From assembly GCA_934663775.1 (NCBI GenBank), contig CAKUKU010000009.1:20050-84049 (forward strand): a stretch of DNA of 64,000 nucleotides, given 5' to 3'. Of the stretch, positions 25,027 through 33,273 are shown piece by piece (within the stretch, counting starts at the first letter, position 1; each line of letters begins with the position of its first letter). The position numbers were made by a program, and so were the translations under genes. This DNA is from an uncultured Ellagibacter sp. (lineage in GTDB: Bacteria > Actinomycetota > Coriobacteriia > Coriobacteriales > Eggerthellaceae). The notes beneath the pieces were generated by a model. It had not been told where the DNA came from. It saw only the letters and a program-made list of their open reading frames with translations, and did no database searches.

Positions 25027-26001
25027 TTACAAGCCCATACGGCGGCGAGCGGCATTCGCGTCGGCCATCTGCTGGAGGGTGCACCCACCGAGCGCCTCGG
25101 CCTCGGACACAAGCTCATCGATGACCTCTTTCGCGCTCTTGCGCTCATGCACCACGGCTGCGATCTGGCCTGACATGATGGTGCCGTTGTCCACATCGCC
25201 CTCGACGGCGCGGCGCAGCGAGCCAACGTACATGCGCTCGAGTTCGTCGCCGTTCTTCGAGAGGTCGCCCTCGAGCTTTTTCACCGAGCGGGCGAACTTG
25301 TTCTTGAGGCAGCGCACTGGATGGCCCGATCCGCGGCCGGTGACGATGGTATCGGAGTCCTTCGCGGAGAGGATTTTCTCCTTGTAGGCGTCTGCCACCG
25401 TGCACTCGTCCACCGTGAGGAAGCGCGTGCCCATCTGCACGCCCTCGGCGCCGAGGGCGAACGCGGCTGCGATGCCGCGGCCGTCGGCGATTCCGCCTGC
25501 GCCGATGACGGGGATGGACACCGCATCAGTCACCGAAGGCAGAAGCGCCATCGTGGTGAGCTCGCCGACGTGCCCGCCCGATTCGGTGCCCTCCGCCACA
25601 ACGGCATCGGCGCCTAAGCGCTCCATGCGAACCGCGAGAGCGGTCGAGGCGACGACGGGGATGACCTTGATACCTGCGGCCTTCCACATCTCCATGTAGT
25701 TCGCGGGGCTGCCGGCGCCCGTGGTAACCACGTCGATCTCCAGGTCGACGAGCAACTTCGCAAGTTCGGCGGCATTGGGGTCCATGAGCATCACGTTTGC
25801 GCCAAGCGGCTTCGACGTGATCTTGCGCGCAGCTTCCACCTGGTCGCGCACCCAATCGAGCGGGGCACCGCCGCAGGCGATGATGCCAAGCCCGCCCGCT
25901 TCGCTGACCGCGCCCGCCAAGCTCGCGTCGGCAATGCGAGCCATGGCGCCCTGAATGATAGGCACCTCAATGCCCAAGAGTTCGGTAACACGTGTTTTCA
26001 C
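25027..26001 (-). CDS. fabK: Enoyl-ACP reductase II FabK (FMN-dependent)
   Basis: A 324-residue TIM-barrel flavoprotein of the nitronate monooxygenase/FabK family, which performs the last reduction of the fatty-acid cycle in anaerobes and streptococci. PIIQGAMARIADASLA, GGLGIIACGG, EGTESGGHVG and GAGGIADGRG are FMN-binding family motifs. The GTG at 26001 is preferred (AAGGA upstream, matching the usual short N-terminus); an ATG at 26061 would add 20 atypical residues. As the first gene of the operon it follows a promoter/operator region. No FabI is needed if FabK works, which implies triclosan insensitivity by family knowledge. Confidence 0.93.
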   Translation of the reverse strand: MKTRVTELLGIEVPIIQGAMARIADASLAGAVSEAGGLGIIACGGAPLDWVRDQVEAARKITSKPLGANVMLMDPNAAELAKLLVDLEIDVVTTGAGSPANYMEMWKAAGIKVIPVVASTALAVRMERLGADAVVAEGTESGGHVGELTTMALLPSVTDAVSIPVIGAGGIADGRGIAAAFALGAEGVQMGTRFLTVDECTVADAYKEKILSAKDSDTIVTGRGSGHPVRCLKNKFARSVKKLEGDLSKNGDELERMYVGSLRRAVEGDVDNGTIMSGQIAAVVHERKSAKEVIDELVSEAEALGGCTLQQMADANAARRRMGL

Positions 26002-26176
26002 GTTCAAAAGTCCTTTCCAAAACTGGAGATATCCCAGCTCGAAACCGCTTGGGTGCGGCAATTCGTCTTTTTGCGTCAGCAGTTTATGGTAGATTTGAGC
26101 CCCTTCGAATGCAAGCGCCGCGCGACCCCTTCACGAGAAGAACGGCCTGCGGAGTCGCAAGGGCCGACTTGCTTTC

Positions 26177-26211
26177 ACACTTGTTAACAGGTGTATAAAT
26201 AACACTTGCAA
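26177..26211 (-). promoter_or_regulatory. Promoter and operator candidate of the fab operon
   Basis: On the minus strand TTGCAA (26206-26211) and TTAACA (26182-26187) are 18 bases apart. The region reads ACACTTGTT-AACAGGTGT (one mismatch palindrome) and then ATAAATA-ACACTTG, so the ACACTTG unit occurs three times in alternating orientation across the promoter. A lipid-responsive repressor is the obvious guess; the boxes do not match the FapR, FabT or FadR consensus I know. Confidence 0.45.
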
Positions 26212-26341
26212 CGGGTCAACTTTACTCCACATCATTCTCAAACCTGGGGATATATGTGGCATGGGGAGATATGCGCCATAAAGAGACGTCCCTCACCAAG
26301 CGAGACGGGGGCGGGGAATTCATCTCGCCCGAGCCGCAAAT

Positions 26342-26383
26342 AAGGGCAGGCCCTTGCGCGACGCGAGCGCGGGGCCTGCCCTT
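26342..26383 (-). terminator. Intrinsic terminator of the SLH-protein gene
   Basis: A 12-bp perfect stem (AAGGGCAGGCCC with its complement) has an 18-base loop that can itself pair, and TTATTT follows on the minus strand, 33 bases after the stop codon. Confidence 0.8.
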
Positions 26384-26415
26384 TCAAAGTGCGGAAACTC
26401 TCTTAGTGCAGAAAC

Positions 26416-29400
26416 TTACTTCAAAACGCCCAGTTCAAAGACGCGCATGAGCACGGTTGCCACGCGCTCGCGAGCGACGTTTTCGCCGGGGGCAAGGCGC
26501 TTGCCCGCTGATTCGTCATAGCCCTCGATAAGCCCCTTGTCGACGGCCCACTTGATATAGGGGGCGGACCACTCGCTCGCATCGACGCCGTCCACGAAGG
26601 CGGAGAGGTCTGCGCCCGCAGCTTCGAGCTCGTCGGGCGCGGCGCAGAGACGACCCAGGATCGTGACCAGCTGCTCGAAGGTCACGGACTCGTCGGCGGC
26701 GAAGTCGAGTGTGCCGCCCGGGCGCTCGATGCCCTTGATGACTCCCTTCGCGACCGCCCAGTTCGCGGCCGCGGTGTAGAACATACCGTCGGCGGACCCT
26801 GCGATGCCCGTGGCGTCTTTGGCAGCCGTGGGGTCGTAGGATGCAGCCTCGTCCGGACAAGCGTTGCGCCAGAGGATTGTGGCCAGTTCGCCGCGGGTGA
26901 GCGCGTTGCCCACACCGAAAATGGTCGCGTCCGCATAACCCGTCATGAGACCGCGACTCGCGACGAAGTCGACGCCGGGGGCGTACCAGGACGAGTAGTC
27001 CACGTCGGTGAAATGCGGCGCAGGCGGGTAGGGCACGTCGGGGGGCACCGGCGCAGGCGGGTGGGGCGCATCGGGGGGCACCGGCGCAGGCGGGTAGAGC
27101 ACCTCAAGCGCGCCTTCGGCTCCCCTGATGATCTCATATTTGTCGCCCCAGTTGTTCTCGTCCGCCTTGAGCTCGGCAATCGGAACGATTCGGTAGACAC
27201 CTGCCTTATTGCAGGCCTCTTCGGCGCTTACCACGTTACCGTCAGCGTCGATCAGCTGATAGCTATAAGCATTTTTAAGCACCTCATCCGCCGTATCGCC
27301 GTCAGCAAAAGCAGAGTACACCTTTCCATTCCGAACGAAATCGAGATAGGTCACCGCAATGTCGGGAAGCGCATCGCCGACCGTGATCCTCGCGCTGCTG
27401 GGCTGGGGCTCGAGGGAGCGCTTGACAACGTTGATGTCGATGCTGCCGACCTGCGCCGCGTATTTCTCCGTCGCCAAGAAGGTGAAGATCACCTCGTAGC
27501 GGGCGGCCTTTGGGAAGACGAAGCTGTCGGCAGGATCGGTCGGGGTGAGATAGCAGCTATTAACTTCGCTCCAAGTGAGGCTCTGCTTTGTGAGGCAAGA
27601 GACGGAACCCTGAAGGCCCTTGACAGGCACGCCGTCTGCCTCGTAACTTACCGCGAAAACAACCCCATCGCCGCAGGTGAGCGTTGCATGAGCCGCTTCG
27701 ACAAAGAGACCAGTTTCCGCGTCCACCGTACCAGCCTTGACCCCCGTCGTGATGACAGGAGGCGTATAGGCCGCAGGCTCGATCGTGCCGGGGATGACCT
27801 TGACCATGCTGGCGCCGGCAGCCTGCAGCGTGACGGTCGCCGTAAAGCTGCCCGCTTTCCCCTCCTGGCTTGCGAAGGTCCCTGCCGTGGCAGCTTGCAC
27901 GTCGCTCACAACGACCGAGCTGTTCTCTTCGGTGATGCCCTCGATCTTGCGGATTTTGCCTAACACCCAAGCGGTGAGGCTGCTCTCTTCGTTGGCATCG
28001 GTCATCGAGACGGTGAAAGAATCGGGCAGGCTATCGACAAGCTCGATCACCACAGGAGCGATGCGGATATGGGGGTACATCCGGTCAATCGGATAAGGAT
28101 AGCCAGCCACCTTGCGCTTTGTCGTGAAGGTGGCCACCTGCACGAGGCCGCTACCCTGGTCCTCATAGAGCTTTTGAGCATTCGAACTGGGAAGATTGAT
28201 GGTTTGGACGGGGTTTAGCATCGCAGAGTGATCGCCTCGCGAAACGGCGTCGAGCATCGCCTGCGGCGAGGTGAAGGTCATCGTGTAGCAGAAGGCAAAG
28301 GCGCTGTCGGCGCTGACCTTCAACGAGACGTCGCCCTCGAGCGTAAGCGAGGACACGTCGATGCCGTACTCGGCGTATTGACCGGTCACCGTAACGGTTG
28401 CCGAGGTACCCTCAGGCGCATAAATCTTGAGATTGCCGCTGCCGCCTGCCGAGCCAAGATCGATGATGCACGGCCCGGTGCCGGCGTTCTGGGAAGACTG
28501 GAACTTCACGTCGCCGTCGACGCACAGGTTGATGTCGCCCTCGGAATAGAGCAGCTTTTGATTGTACGCGGCGGTCACGACAAGGCCGTTACGCAGGAAG
28601 AGGGTGTTCGTGGTCTTATCATAGGATGCGAGGCCGTTGCCGAGGATGTCGGCTTCGTTCCGCTCGCTCACGCGCACGTCGTCAAGCCAAATGTCGTAAT
28701 ACACCGTGTCGTCAACGAACGTCTCGCCTTTGGGAATCGGATAACCGTCGCTGTTCAGCACCCACGTGTTCAGGTTCGATTCGGCATCCATGCTGTAGAG
28801 GTTCTCGTTGAGCGCGGCGAGGAGTTCCCCATCGCTCCCGCCGCCGAGGTTGCCTTTGCCCGTGAAGTGCGGGACGTAAGAGCCCTCGCCTTCGGCGCCG
28901 ATATCGTAAAGACCCGAACCGCCCTCGGCGTAGCAGCCCTGCACAACCACGTTCTGACTGTTCCTGCCGACAAGCGTCGCCACACAGTTTCGTGATCCGT
29001 ACTCTTTGATGCCGGAAATATCGCTTGTCGTATAACAGTTCTTAATCTTTACGGGAGCTTCGCCCACAATACCGCCAACGCGGCTGCCACCATGAAGGTA
29101 CCCCAGGTTCGCGCAGTTGTAGAATTCAGAGACTTCCGCCAGGGCAGCGATGCCGCCGCTTTGTCTGATTGGTCGGTCGGTATTGGCATTGTCGATGTCC
29201 ATCTCGTTCCAGCAGTTCTTGAAGGTTACGCCGGATGAACATCCTACGATGCCACCGAACGCGCCCGAACCCTGAATAGACCCTGAGGCATGCACACCGG
29301 TGACGCTACCGGGCCACGCAAAGCCCACGATACCACCAGTGGCATTGTAACCACTGGAGATCACGATATTGTTCTCCCCGGCGCAATCGTTCAAAGACGT

Positions 29401-29946
29401 CCCAGAGGTTTCGCCCGCGAAGACGCCAATGTAACTTGTATAGCTCTGCGATTGATGAGATGAGTTGACATAGCTGCCCTTAATGGTAAGGTCCCGAATG
29501 TACCCGCTCCCTGTAATCCTACTGATCAAGCCAACCTTCTCTTCGTTGCACTTGATATACATGCCCGAAATCGAATGGCCGTTGCCGTCGATGTGCCAGC
29601 TAGCCTCGCCCATCGGGAGCCATTCGTTGGGCGGAGATGCTATCGTAACCCCCCCCCGCTTCGTAAACGCGCCGCTCTTGTCGAACGTGCCGTCGTTCAA
29701 GACGATGTCGTTCGTGAGCTTCACATAACAGCTGCCAAGCCCTGCCTCACGGGAGTTATCCGCCAGCAGCTTAAGCTCCGCGCCTGTGGATATAAGGTAC
29801 GGGTCGTTCTCGCTCTTTCCGCCACCCCTAAGGCTCGAGGCGGTGCTGCCGTCCCAAACGTCTGGGGTCGCCGCGTGGGCCATCGCCGGCAAAAGCGCGA
29901 TACAGAGTATCGATGTGAGGAGCATGATCAGGGTTTTCTTCTTCAT
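26416..29946 (-). CDS. Secreted surface protein with GLUG-like repeats and three C-terminal SLH domains
   Basis: A 1176-residue exported protein. The signal peptide is MKKKTLIMLLTSILCIALLP with a MAHA cleavage site. Residues 60-400 hold repeated GGIVG-type motifs (GGIVGFAWPGS, GGIVGCSSG, GGIAALAE, GGIVGEAPV) as in GLUG/adhesin beta-solenoids. Two or three beta domains follow, then a Pro-rich PPAPVPPD repeat hinge and three SLH repeats (FTDVDYSSWYAPGVDF, FYTAAANWAVAKGVI, EWSAPYIKWAVDKGLI) that bind secondary wall polymer. The ATG at 29946 has AAAGG upstream. The middle of the gene is lower in G+C than its surroundings. A TetR gene lies 72 bases upstream. Confidence 0.88.
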   Translation of the reverse strand: MKKKTLIMLLTSILCIALLPAMAHAATPDVWDGSTASSLRGGGKSENDPYLISTGAELKLLADNSREAGLGSCYVKLTNDIVLNDGTFDKSGAFTKRGGVTIASPPNEWLPMGEASWHIDGNGHSISGMYIKCNEEKVGLISRITGSGYIRDLTIKGSYVNSSHQSQSYTSYIGVFAGETSGTSLNDCAGENNIVISSGYNATGGIVGFAWPGSVTGVHASGSIQGSGAFGGIVGCSSGVTFKNCWNEMDIDNANTDRPIRQSGGIAALAEVSEFYNCANLGYLHGGSRVGGIVGEAPVKIKNCYTTSDISGIKEYGSRNCVATLVGRNSQNVVVQGCYAEGGSGLYDIGAEGEGSYVPHFTGKGNLGGGSDGELLAALNENLYSMDAESNLNTWVLNSDGYPIPKGETFVDDTVYYDIWLDDVRVSERNEADILGNGLASYDKTTNTLFLRNGLVVTAAYNQKLLYSEGDINLCVDGDVKFQSSQNAGTGPCIIDLGSAGGSGNLKIYAPEGTSATVTVTGQYAEYGIDVSSLTLEGDVSLKVSADSAFAFCYTMTFTSPQAMLDAVSRGDHSAMLNPVQTINLPSSNAQKLYEDQGSGLVQVATFTTKRKVAGYPYPIDRMYPHIRIAPVVIELVDSLPDSFTVSMTDANEESSLTAWVLGKIRKIEGITEENSSVVVSDVQAATAGTFASQEGKAGSFTATVTLQAAGASMVKVIPGTIEPAAYTPPVITTGVKAGTVDAETGLFVEAAHATLTCGDGVVFAVSYEADGVPVKGLQGSVSCLTKQSLTWSEVNSCYLTPTDPADSFVFPKAARYEVIFTFLATEKYAAQVGSIDINVVKRSLEPQPSSARITVGDALPDIAVTYLDFVRNGKVYSAFADGDTADEVLKNAYSYQLIDADGNVVSAEEACNKAGVYRIVPIAELKADENNWGDKYEIIRGAEGALEVLYPPAPVPPDAPHPPAPVPPDVPYPPAPHFTDVDYSSWYAPGVDFVASRGLMTGYADATIFGVGNALTRGELATILWRNACPDEAASYDPTAAKDATGIAGSADGMFYTAAANWAVAKGVIKGIERPGGTLDFAADESVTFEQLVTILGRLCAAPDELEAAGADLSAFVDGVDASEWSAPYIKWAVDKGLIEGYDESAGKRLAPGENVARERVATVLMRVFELGVLK

Positions 29947-30018
29947 GGGTAAACCTTTCTCATGAATGATAAGCGTGGTCATGTCTGACGATCTGGCCGA
30001 ACCGCCCTCATCAGGGCG

Positions 30019-30714
30019 CTACTCGTTTTCAGCTATGAGGGCCTCGAATCCCGCTTCAGCCTGCTGGATGGTTTTCTGGATGATGCCTTCCGCCATCGTG
30101 CGCAAATCCATGCGGAGAATCGCTTCGATGATGGATTCGCGCTTCACTTGGGGCACGTCGTAAAGCTTGAGCGAACAGTCGAGAAACCGCCTGATCTTGG
30201 CTTCCACCGTGAAATACGGGTCGCACGGCACGGACATGAAGCCGCGCATGATGCTCCCGGACGCGATTTCCATCTCGAAGAAGTCTTTCGACTGCGCGTC
30301 GGGCAGATAATCCGCAAAGATTGTCTGCAGGCGCTTTGACGTGGTGCGATAAAGAAAATCCGACGTTGTCGGCAGCGTATACGCCATGACATAGAGCTCG
30401 CGCAAGGGCTCGGTCAGCTCCGCGATATGCAGCTGCAAAGCCGTCTCTACTGCGTACATGAAAACCGGTTCTTGCCCGTCGTTGTGTTGTTCGGCCAGAT
30501 CGAACTGCCCACCGAACATGCGGCGCACGAGCTCTAAGAGAAGCGCTTCTTTGCTGGGAAAGACATGGAAAAAGGAGCTTTGCCTGATTCCCGCCGCAGC
30601 GGCGATTTCGGCGGTCGTGGTTTTGGCGTAGCCTTTTTCCAGGAAGAGCGCCACTGCCGCGCGCAGCACTTTCTGTTGAGTGAGAAGGCCGCTGGCCTGT
30701 TTCCCCCTCGCCAC
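30019..30714 (-). CDS. TetR/AcrR-family transcriptional regulator
   Basis: A 231-residue repressor with an N-terminal helix-turn-helix (TTTAEIAAAAGIRQSSFFHVFPSKEALL) and a helical ligand domain. The GTG at 30714 is chosen because a full AAGGAGGTGAC Shine-Dalgarno precedes it; an upstream ATG at 30831 adds 39 highly charged residues. It lies directly upstream of the SLH-protein gene on the same strand, so the two may be an operon or the regulator may control the surface protein. A 15-bp palindrome lies 57 bases before the start. Confidence 0.9.
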   Translation of the reverse strand: MARGKQASGLLTQQKVLRAAVALFLEKGYAKTTTAEIAAAAGIRQSSFFHVFPSKEALLLELVRRMFGGQFDLAEQHNDGQEPVFMYAVETALQLHIAELTEPLRELYVMAYTLPTTSDFLYRTTSKRLQTIFADYLPDAQSKDFFEMEIASGSIMRGFMSVPCDPYFTVEAKIRRFLDCSLKLYDVPQVKRESIIEAILRMDLRTMAEGIIQKTIQQAEAGFEALIAENE

Positions 30715-30770
30715 GTTGTCACCTCCTTTTCGGGAGGCTCCTTGCCAGGAGTCCTCGTGTTTGGAGCGTT

Positions 30771-30785
30771 CGCGCTTTAAGCGCG
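30771..30785. promoter_or_regulatory. Palindrome upstream of tetR, operator candidate
   Basis: CGCGCTT-T-AAGCGCG is a perfect 15-bp palindrome upstream of the TetR-family gene, at the distance where an autoregulatory operator would lie. Confidence 0.45.
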
Positions 30786-30901
30786 TTCTCTCGATTGGAG
30801 TCCGCTTGCGATTGCAATTCCTATTTTGCATCGTTTTACGAGAGACCGCAAGAAAAACTTCGAGAAATGACCGTGCGCGAAGGCTGTTTTCCGATATGCG
30901 C

Positions 30902-30957
30902 TGCGATGGGCGGGGTGCAGGCGGGGTCTTCGCGAGAAGACGCCTGCCACCATCGCA
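30902..30957. terminator. Long imperfect hairpin downstream of rnr
   Basis: The outer arms TGCGATGG / CCATCGCA enclose a second stem GCAGGC...GTCTTC-GCGA-GAAGACGCCTGC. It starts 36 bases after the rnr stop on the minus strand. There is no U-tract, so it is a terminator-like or RNA-stabilising structure. Confidence 0.55.
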
Positions 30958-30992
30958 CGAAACAGGAAGCGCGCCGCTGCGAACGCCCTGAC

Positions 30993-33266
30993 CTACCGTC
31001 TTGAGCCCTGCGCAAGCCGCAAGTCGATTTGGGGAACACGGGGATCGACCGCGAAGAGGACCACGGCTATGCGCTGCCCGAGCCGATAGCGCGCGCCCGT
31101 TTCCTCGCCCGTGAGCGTATAGCGCGCCGCGTCAAAGCTGAAATAGTCGTCGCCAAGGGTGCGAACAGGGATGAAGCCCTCCGCCGTGTTCTCAAGCCGC
31201 GCGTACAGGCCGCCCTGCGACACGCCTGACACGATGGCGGAAAACGATTGCCCCACGAACTGCTGCAGATATTCAGCCAGCTTGAGTTCCTCAGATTCGC
31301 GCTGTGCATCGTCCGCCTCGCGCTCCATTCCCGACGAATGCTCGCAGATCCAGCCGAGGTTCGTCGTCATCTGGTCGAACTTCTCGGGGCGCCCAAAGAG
31401 CTCGGCTTTCAGCATGCGATGCACCATAAGGTCAGGGTATCTCCTGATGGGGCTTGTGAAGTGGCAGTACGTCGCACTCGCAAGGCCATAGTGGCCGCAG
31501 TTCTTCTCGCGATAGACCGCGCGCTTCATCGAACGAAGCACGAGTGACGAGACGAGCTCGCCCTCGGCGCGGCCACGCGATGCCGAGACCGCCGCCTGAA
31601 GAGCGCGCTGATCACCCGTGAAAAAGCCCACGGGATCGACCCTCTCGAACCAGGGGAACTCTTCGAAGATGGGCACGAGCTGCGCAAGCCCCTCCAGGTC
31701 GGGCGCCTCGTGCACGCGGTAGGCGCAAGGGAACTTCGCACGGGAAAGATGCTCGGCGACGACCTCGTTTGCCCAGATCATCATCTCCTCGACAAGCGAC
31801 GTCGCAGCATTCTTCCGACGAAGCTCCACGCCCTGCGGCTTTCCCGCCTCATCGAGCTTGACGCGCGCCTCGGGCTGGTCGAAGTCGATGCCGCCCTTGC
31901 GTTCGCGCTGCGCATGCCGAAGCGAGGCGAAGCGCGACAGCTGGCGAAGACGCCTTCGAAGGGAAGTCTCCCGTTGTCCCCGAGAATGCGGGGCATACTC
32001 CGTGCTCAAACAGTCCTCGCTGCGCTGCGGAACTGCGCGCGGAACACGCCCCGCATTCTCAGAGATTACTGCTGGCTCAAACTCGCTCGCATTATCGCAA
32101 CGGCTTCCCTGAGGCCCCTGAGGGCGTGGGGTATGCTCCGCGCGCAGTTCCGCACGACGAGAACAGCCCAGTGGGCTGTTCTCCAAAGCAGGACTGTCTG
32201 AGCACGGAGTATGCTTCCCGCCCTCCCCAGCTGCAGCCTCGTCTTCACCTTCCCCTTCGAGCATTTCGAGCGCCTCGCCGTAAGTCAGGCGCGCGTTCGA
32301 GCAGATGAGGGCAGGGTAAATCTCATAGCGCACAAGTTGCGCCCACTCGTCGACATACAAATCGACTGTCATGGAGCGGCGCTGCTCGCCTGGGGCGAGC
32401 GAGCACAGCCCGCACGAAAGCTCCTCGGGAATCATTGGGATCACCCGATCGACCAGATACACGCTCGTGGCACGTCGCCGCGCCGCCAGATCGAGCGCGC
32501 TCCCCCATTCCACGTAATGCGAGACGTCGGCGATGTGCACGCCGATGCGCCAGAGCGAACGGCCCTGGTCTTCCACTTGCTCGATGGAGAGCGCGTCGTC
32601 GAAATCCCGCGCATCATCAGGGTCGATGGTGAATACGAAGCGGTCGCGCAGATCGCGATAGCCCGATGCGAGCGCACCCACCTCGTCGACCGAGGCAGCG
32701 CACGCCTCCGCGAGCGCGGCGTCGGAGAACGCGGTTTCGAACTTATGGCGGGCAACGACAGCGTCGACCCCCTCGTCGAGGCCATCGACATGTTCGAGAA
32801 CTTCCTCAACATGTCCCGTTGCCGCGGAATTGCGGGAGGGGAACTGCGCAATGCGAACGCGAACGATCGCGCCGTCTTCCACATCGGGCGCTTCGGAGAG
32901 CGGGGTGAAGATGTCGTAGGGGATGTGCGGGTCGAGCGGCACGACGACGCCGAACGGCTCGGCCGCCTCGAACCGACCGACTACGACCTCGTGCGCGCGC
33001 TCTATCACCGCGGCGACGCGTGCGGCACGCTTATGCCCGTAGCGACCGCCGCCGGAACCTTCTCGCGAGCGACCCTTCGCGGCATTCGCGGGCAGCGGGG
33101 CAACCTCGACCAGATCGCCATCGAACGCGCCGCCGAGCTTGGAGCGGGGCACGAAGAACTCGCCTTCGGACGTGCGCACGAAGCCGTAGCCTTCGGGATT
33201 CACCTGCATGATGCCACACGGGCGAGAGCGGGCGGTGCGCCGCGTGTGGTTCTTCGAACGGGGCAT
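30993..33266 (-). CDS. rnr: Ribonuclease R / RNB-family exoribonuclease with a large in-frame insertion
   Basis: A 757-residue 3'-5' exoribonuclease. An N-terminal cold-shock domain is followed by the RNB catalytic core (TIDPDDARDFDDALS supplies the metal-binding aspartates; HYVEWGSALDLAARRRATSVYL; HFTSPIRRYPDLMVHR) and a C-terminal S1 domain. Between YGEALEMLEG and the usual RKGGIDFD there are about 130 residues of Ser/Arg/Pro-rich sequence where family members have about 30. That segment is encoded by two inverted copies of a palindromic repeat, yet the frame stays open. The stop of ctpA lies 8 bases upstream of the start, so it is cotranscribed with ftsEX-ctpA. Confidence 0.92.
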   Translation of the reverse strand: MPRSKNHTRRTARSRPCGIMQVNPEGYGFVRTSEGEFFVPRSKLGGAFDGDLVEVAPLPANAAKGRSREGSGGGRYGHKRAARVAAVIERAHEVVVGRFEAAEPFGVVVPLDPHIPYDIFTPLSEAPDVEDGAIVRVRIAQFPSRNSAATGHVEEVLEHVDGLDEGVDAVVARHKFETAFSDAALAEACAASVDEVGALASGYRDLRDRFVFTIDPDDARDFDDALSIEQVEDQGRSLWRIGVHIADVSHYVEWGSALDLAARRRATSVYLVDRVIPMIPEELSCGLCSLAPGEQRRSMTVDLYVDEWAQLVRYEIYPALICSNARLTYGEALEMLEGEGEDEAAAGEGGKHTPCSDSPALENSPLGCSRRAELRAEHTPRPQGPQGSRCDNASEFEPAVISENAGRVPRAVPQRSEDCLSTEYAPHSRGQRETSLRRRLRQLSRFASLRHAQRERKGGIDFDQPEARVKLDEAGKPQGVELRRKNAATSLVEEMMIWANEVVAEHLSRAKFPCAYRVHEAPDLEGLAQLVPIFEEFPWFERVDPVGFFTGDQRALQAAVSASRGRAEGELVSSLVLRSMKRAVYREKNCGHYGLASATYCHFTSPIRRYPDLMVHRMLKAELFGRPEKFDQMTTNLGWICEHSSGMEREADDAQRESEELKLAEYLQQFVGQSFSAIVSGVSQGGLYARLENTAEGFIPVRTLGDDYFSFDAARYTLTGEETGARYRLGQRIAVVLFAVDPRVPQIDLRLAQGSRR
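31982..32060. repeat. Palindromic element copy 1 inside rnr
   Basis: It is bounded by a 13-bp perfect inverted repeat (GAGAATGCGGGGC and complement). It contains GCATACTCCGTGCTCAAAC followed by AGTCCT and, at 32027-32043, GCGGAACTGCGCGCGGA. Both blocks reappear inverted in copy 2. It lacks the 25-bp palindromic core found in copy 2. Confidence 0.75.
32137..32214. repeat. Palindromic element copy 2 inside rnr (inverted relative to copy 1)
   Basis: It contains TCCGCGCGCAGTTCCGC (exact complement of a block in copy 1), the palindrome GAGAACAGCCC-AGT-GGGCTGTTCTC at 32159-32183, and a 25-base tail at 32190-32214 that is the complement of copy 1 with one mismatch. A third relative lies in copA. 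Confidence 0.75.
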
Positions 33267-33273
33267 GGAGCCG

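Larger units (their letters stand above)
26002..26415. other. Intergenic region between fabK and the SLH gene
   Basis: It holds the fab promoter/operator on the right of fabK and the terminator of the SLH-protein gene. No other gene is seen; a plus-strand frame at 26256-26450 runs through the terminator stem and is not credible. Confidence 0.5.

Noticed and set aside
26256..26450. Small plus-strand gene between fabK and the SLH gene
   Set aside because: It runs through the terminator stem and into the SLH reading frame on the other strand and has no motif.
30715..30831. N-terminal extension of the TetR regulator starting at ATG 30831
   Set aside because: The added residues are highly charged and unlike the family, cross a palindrome, and a full Shine-Dalgarno stands before GTG 30714.
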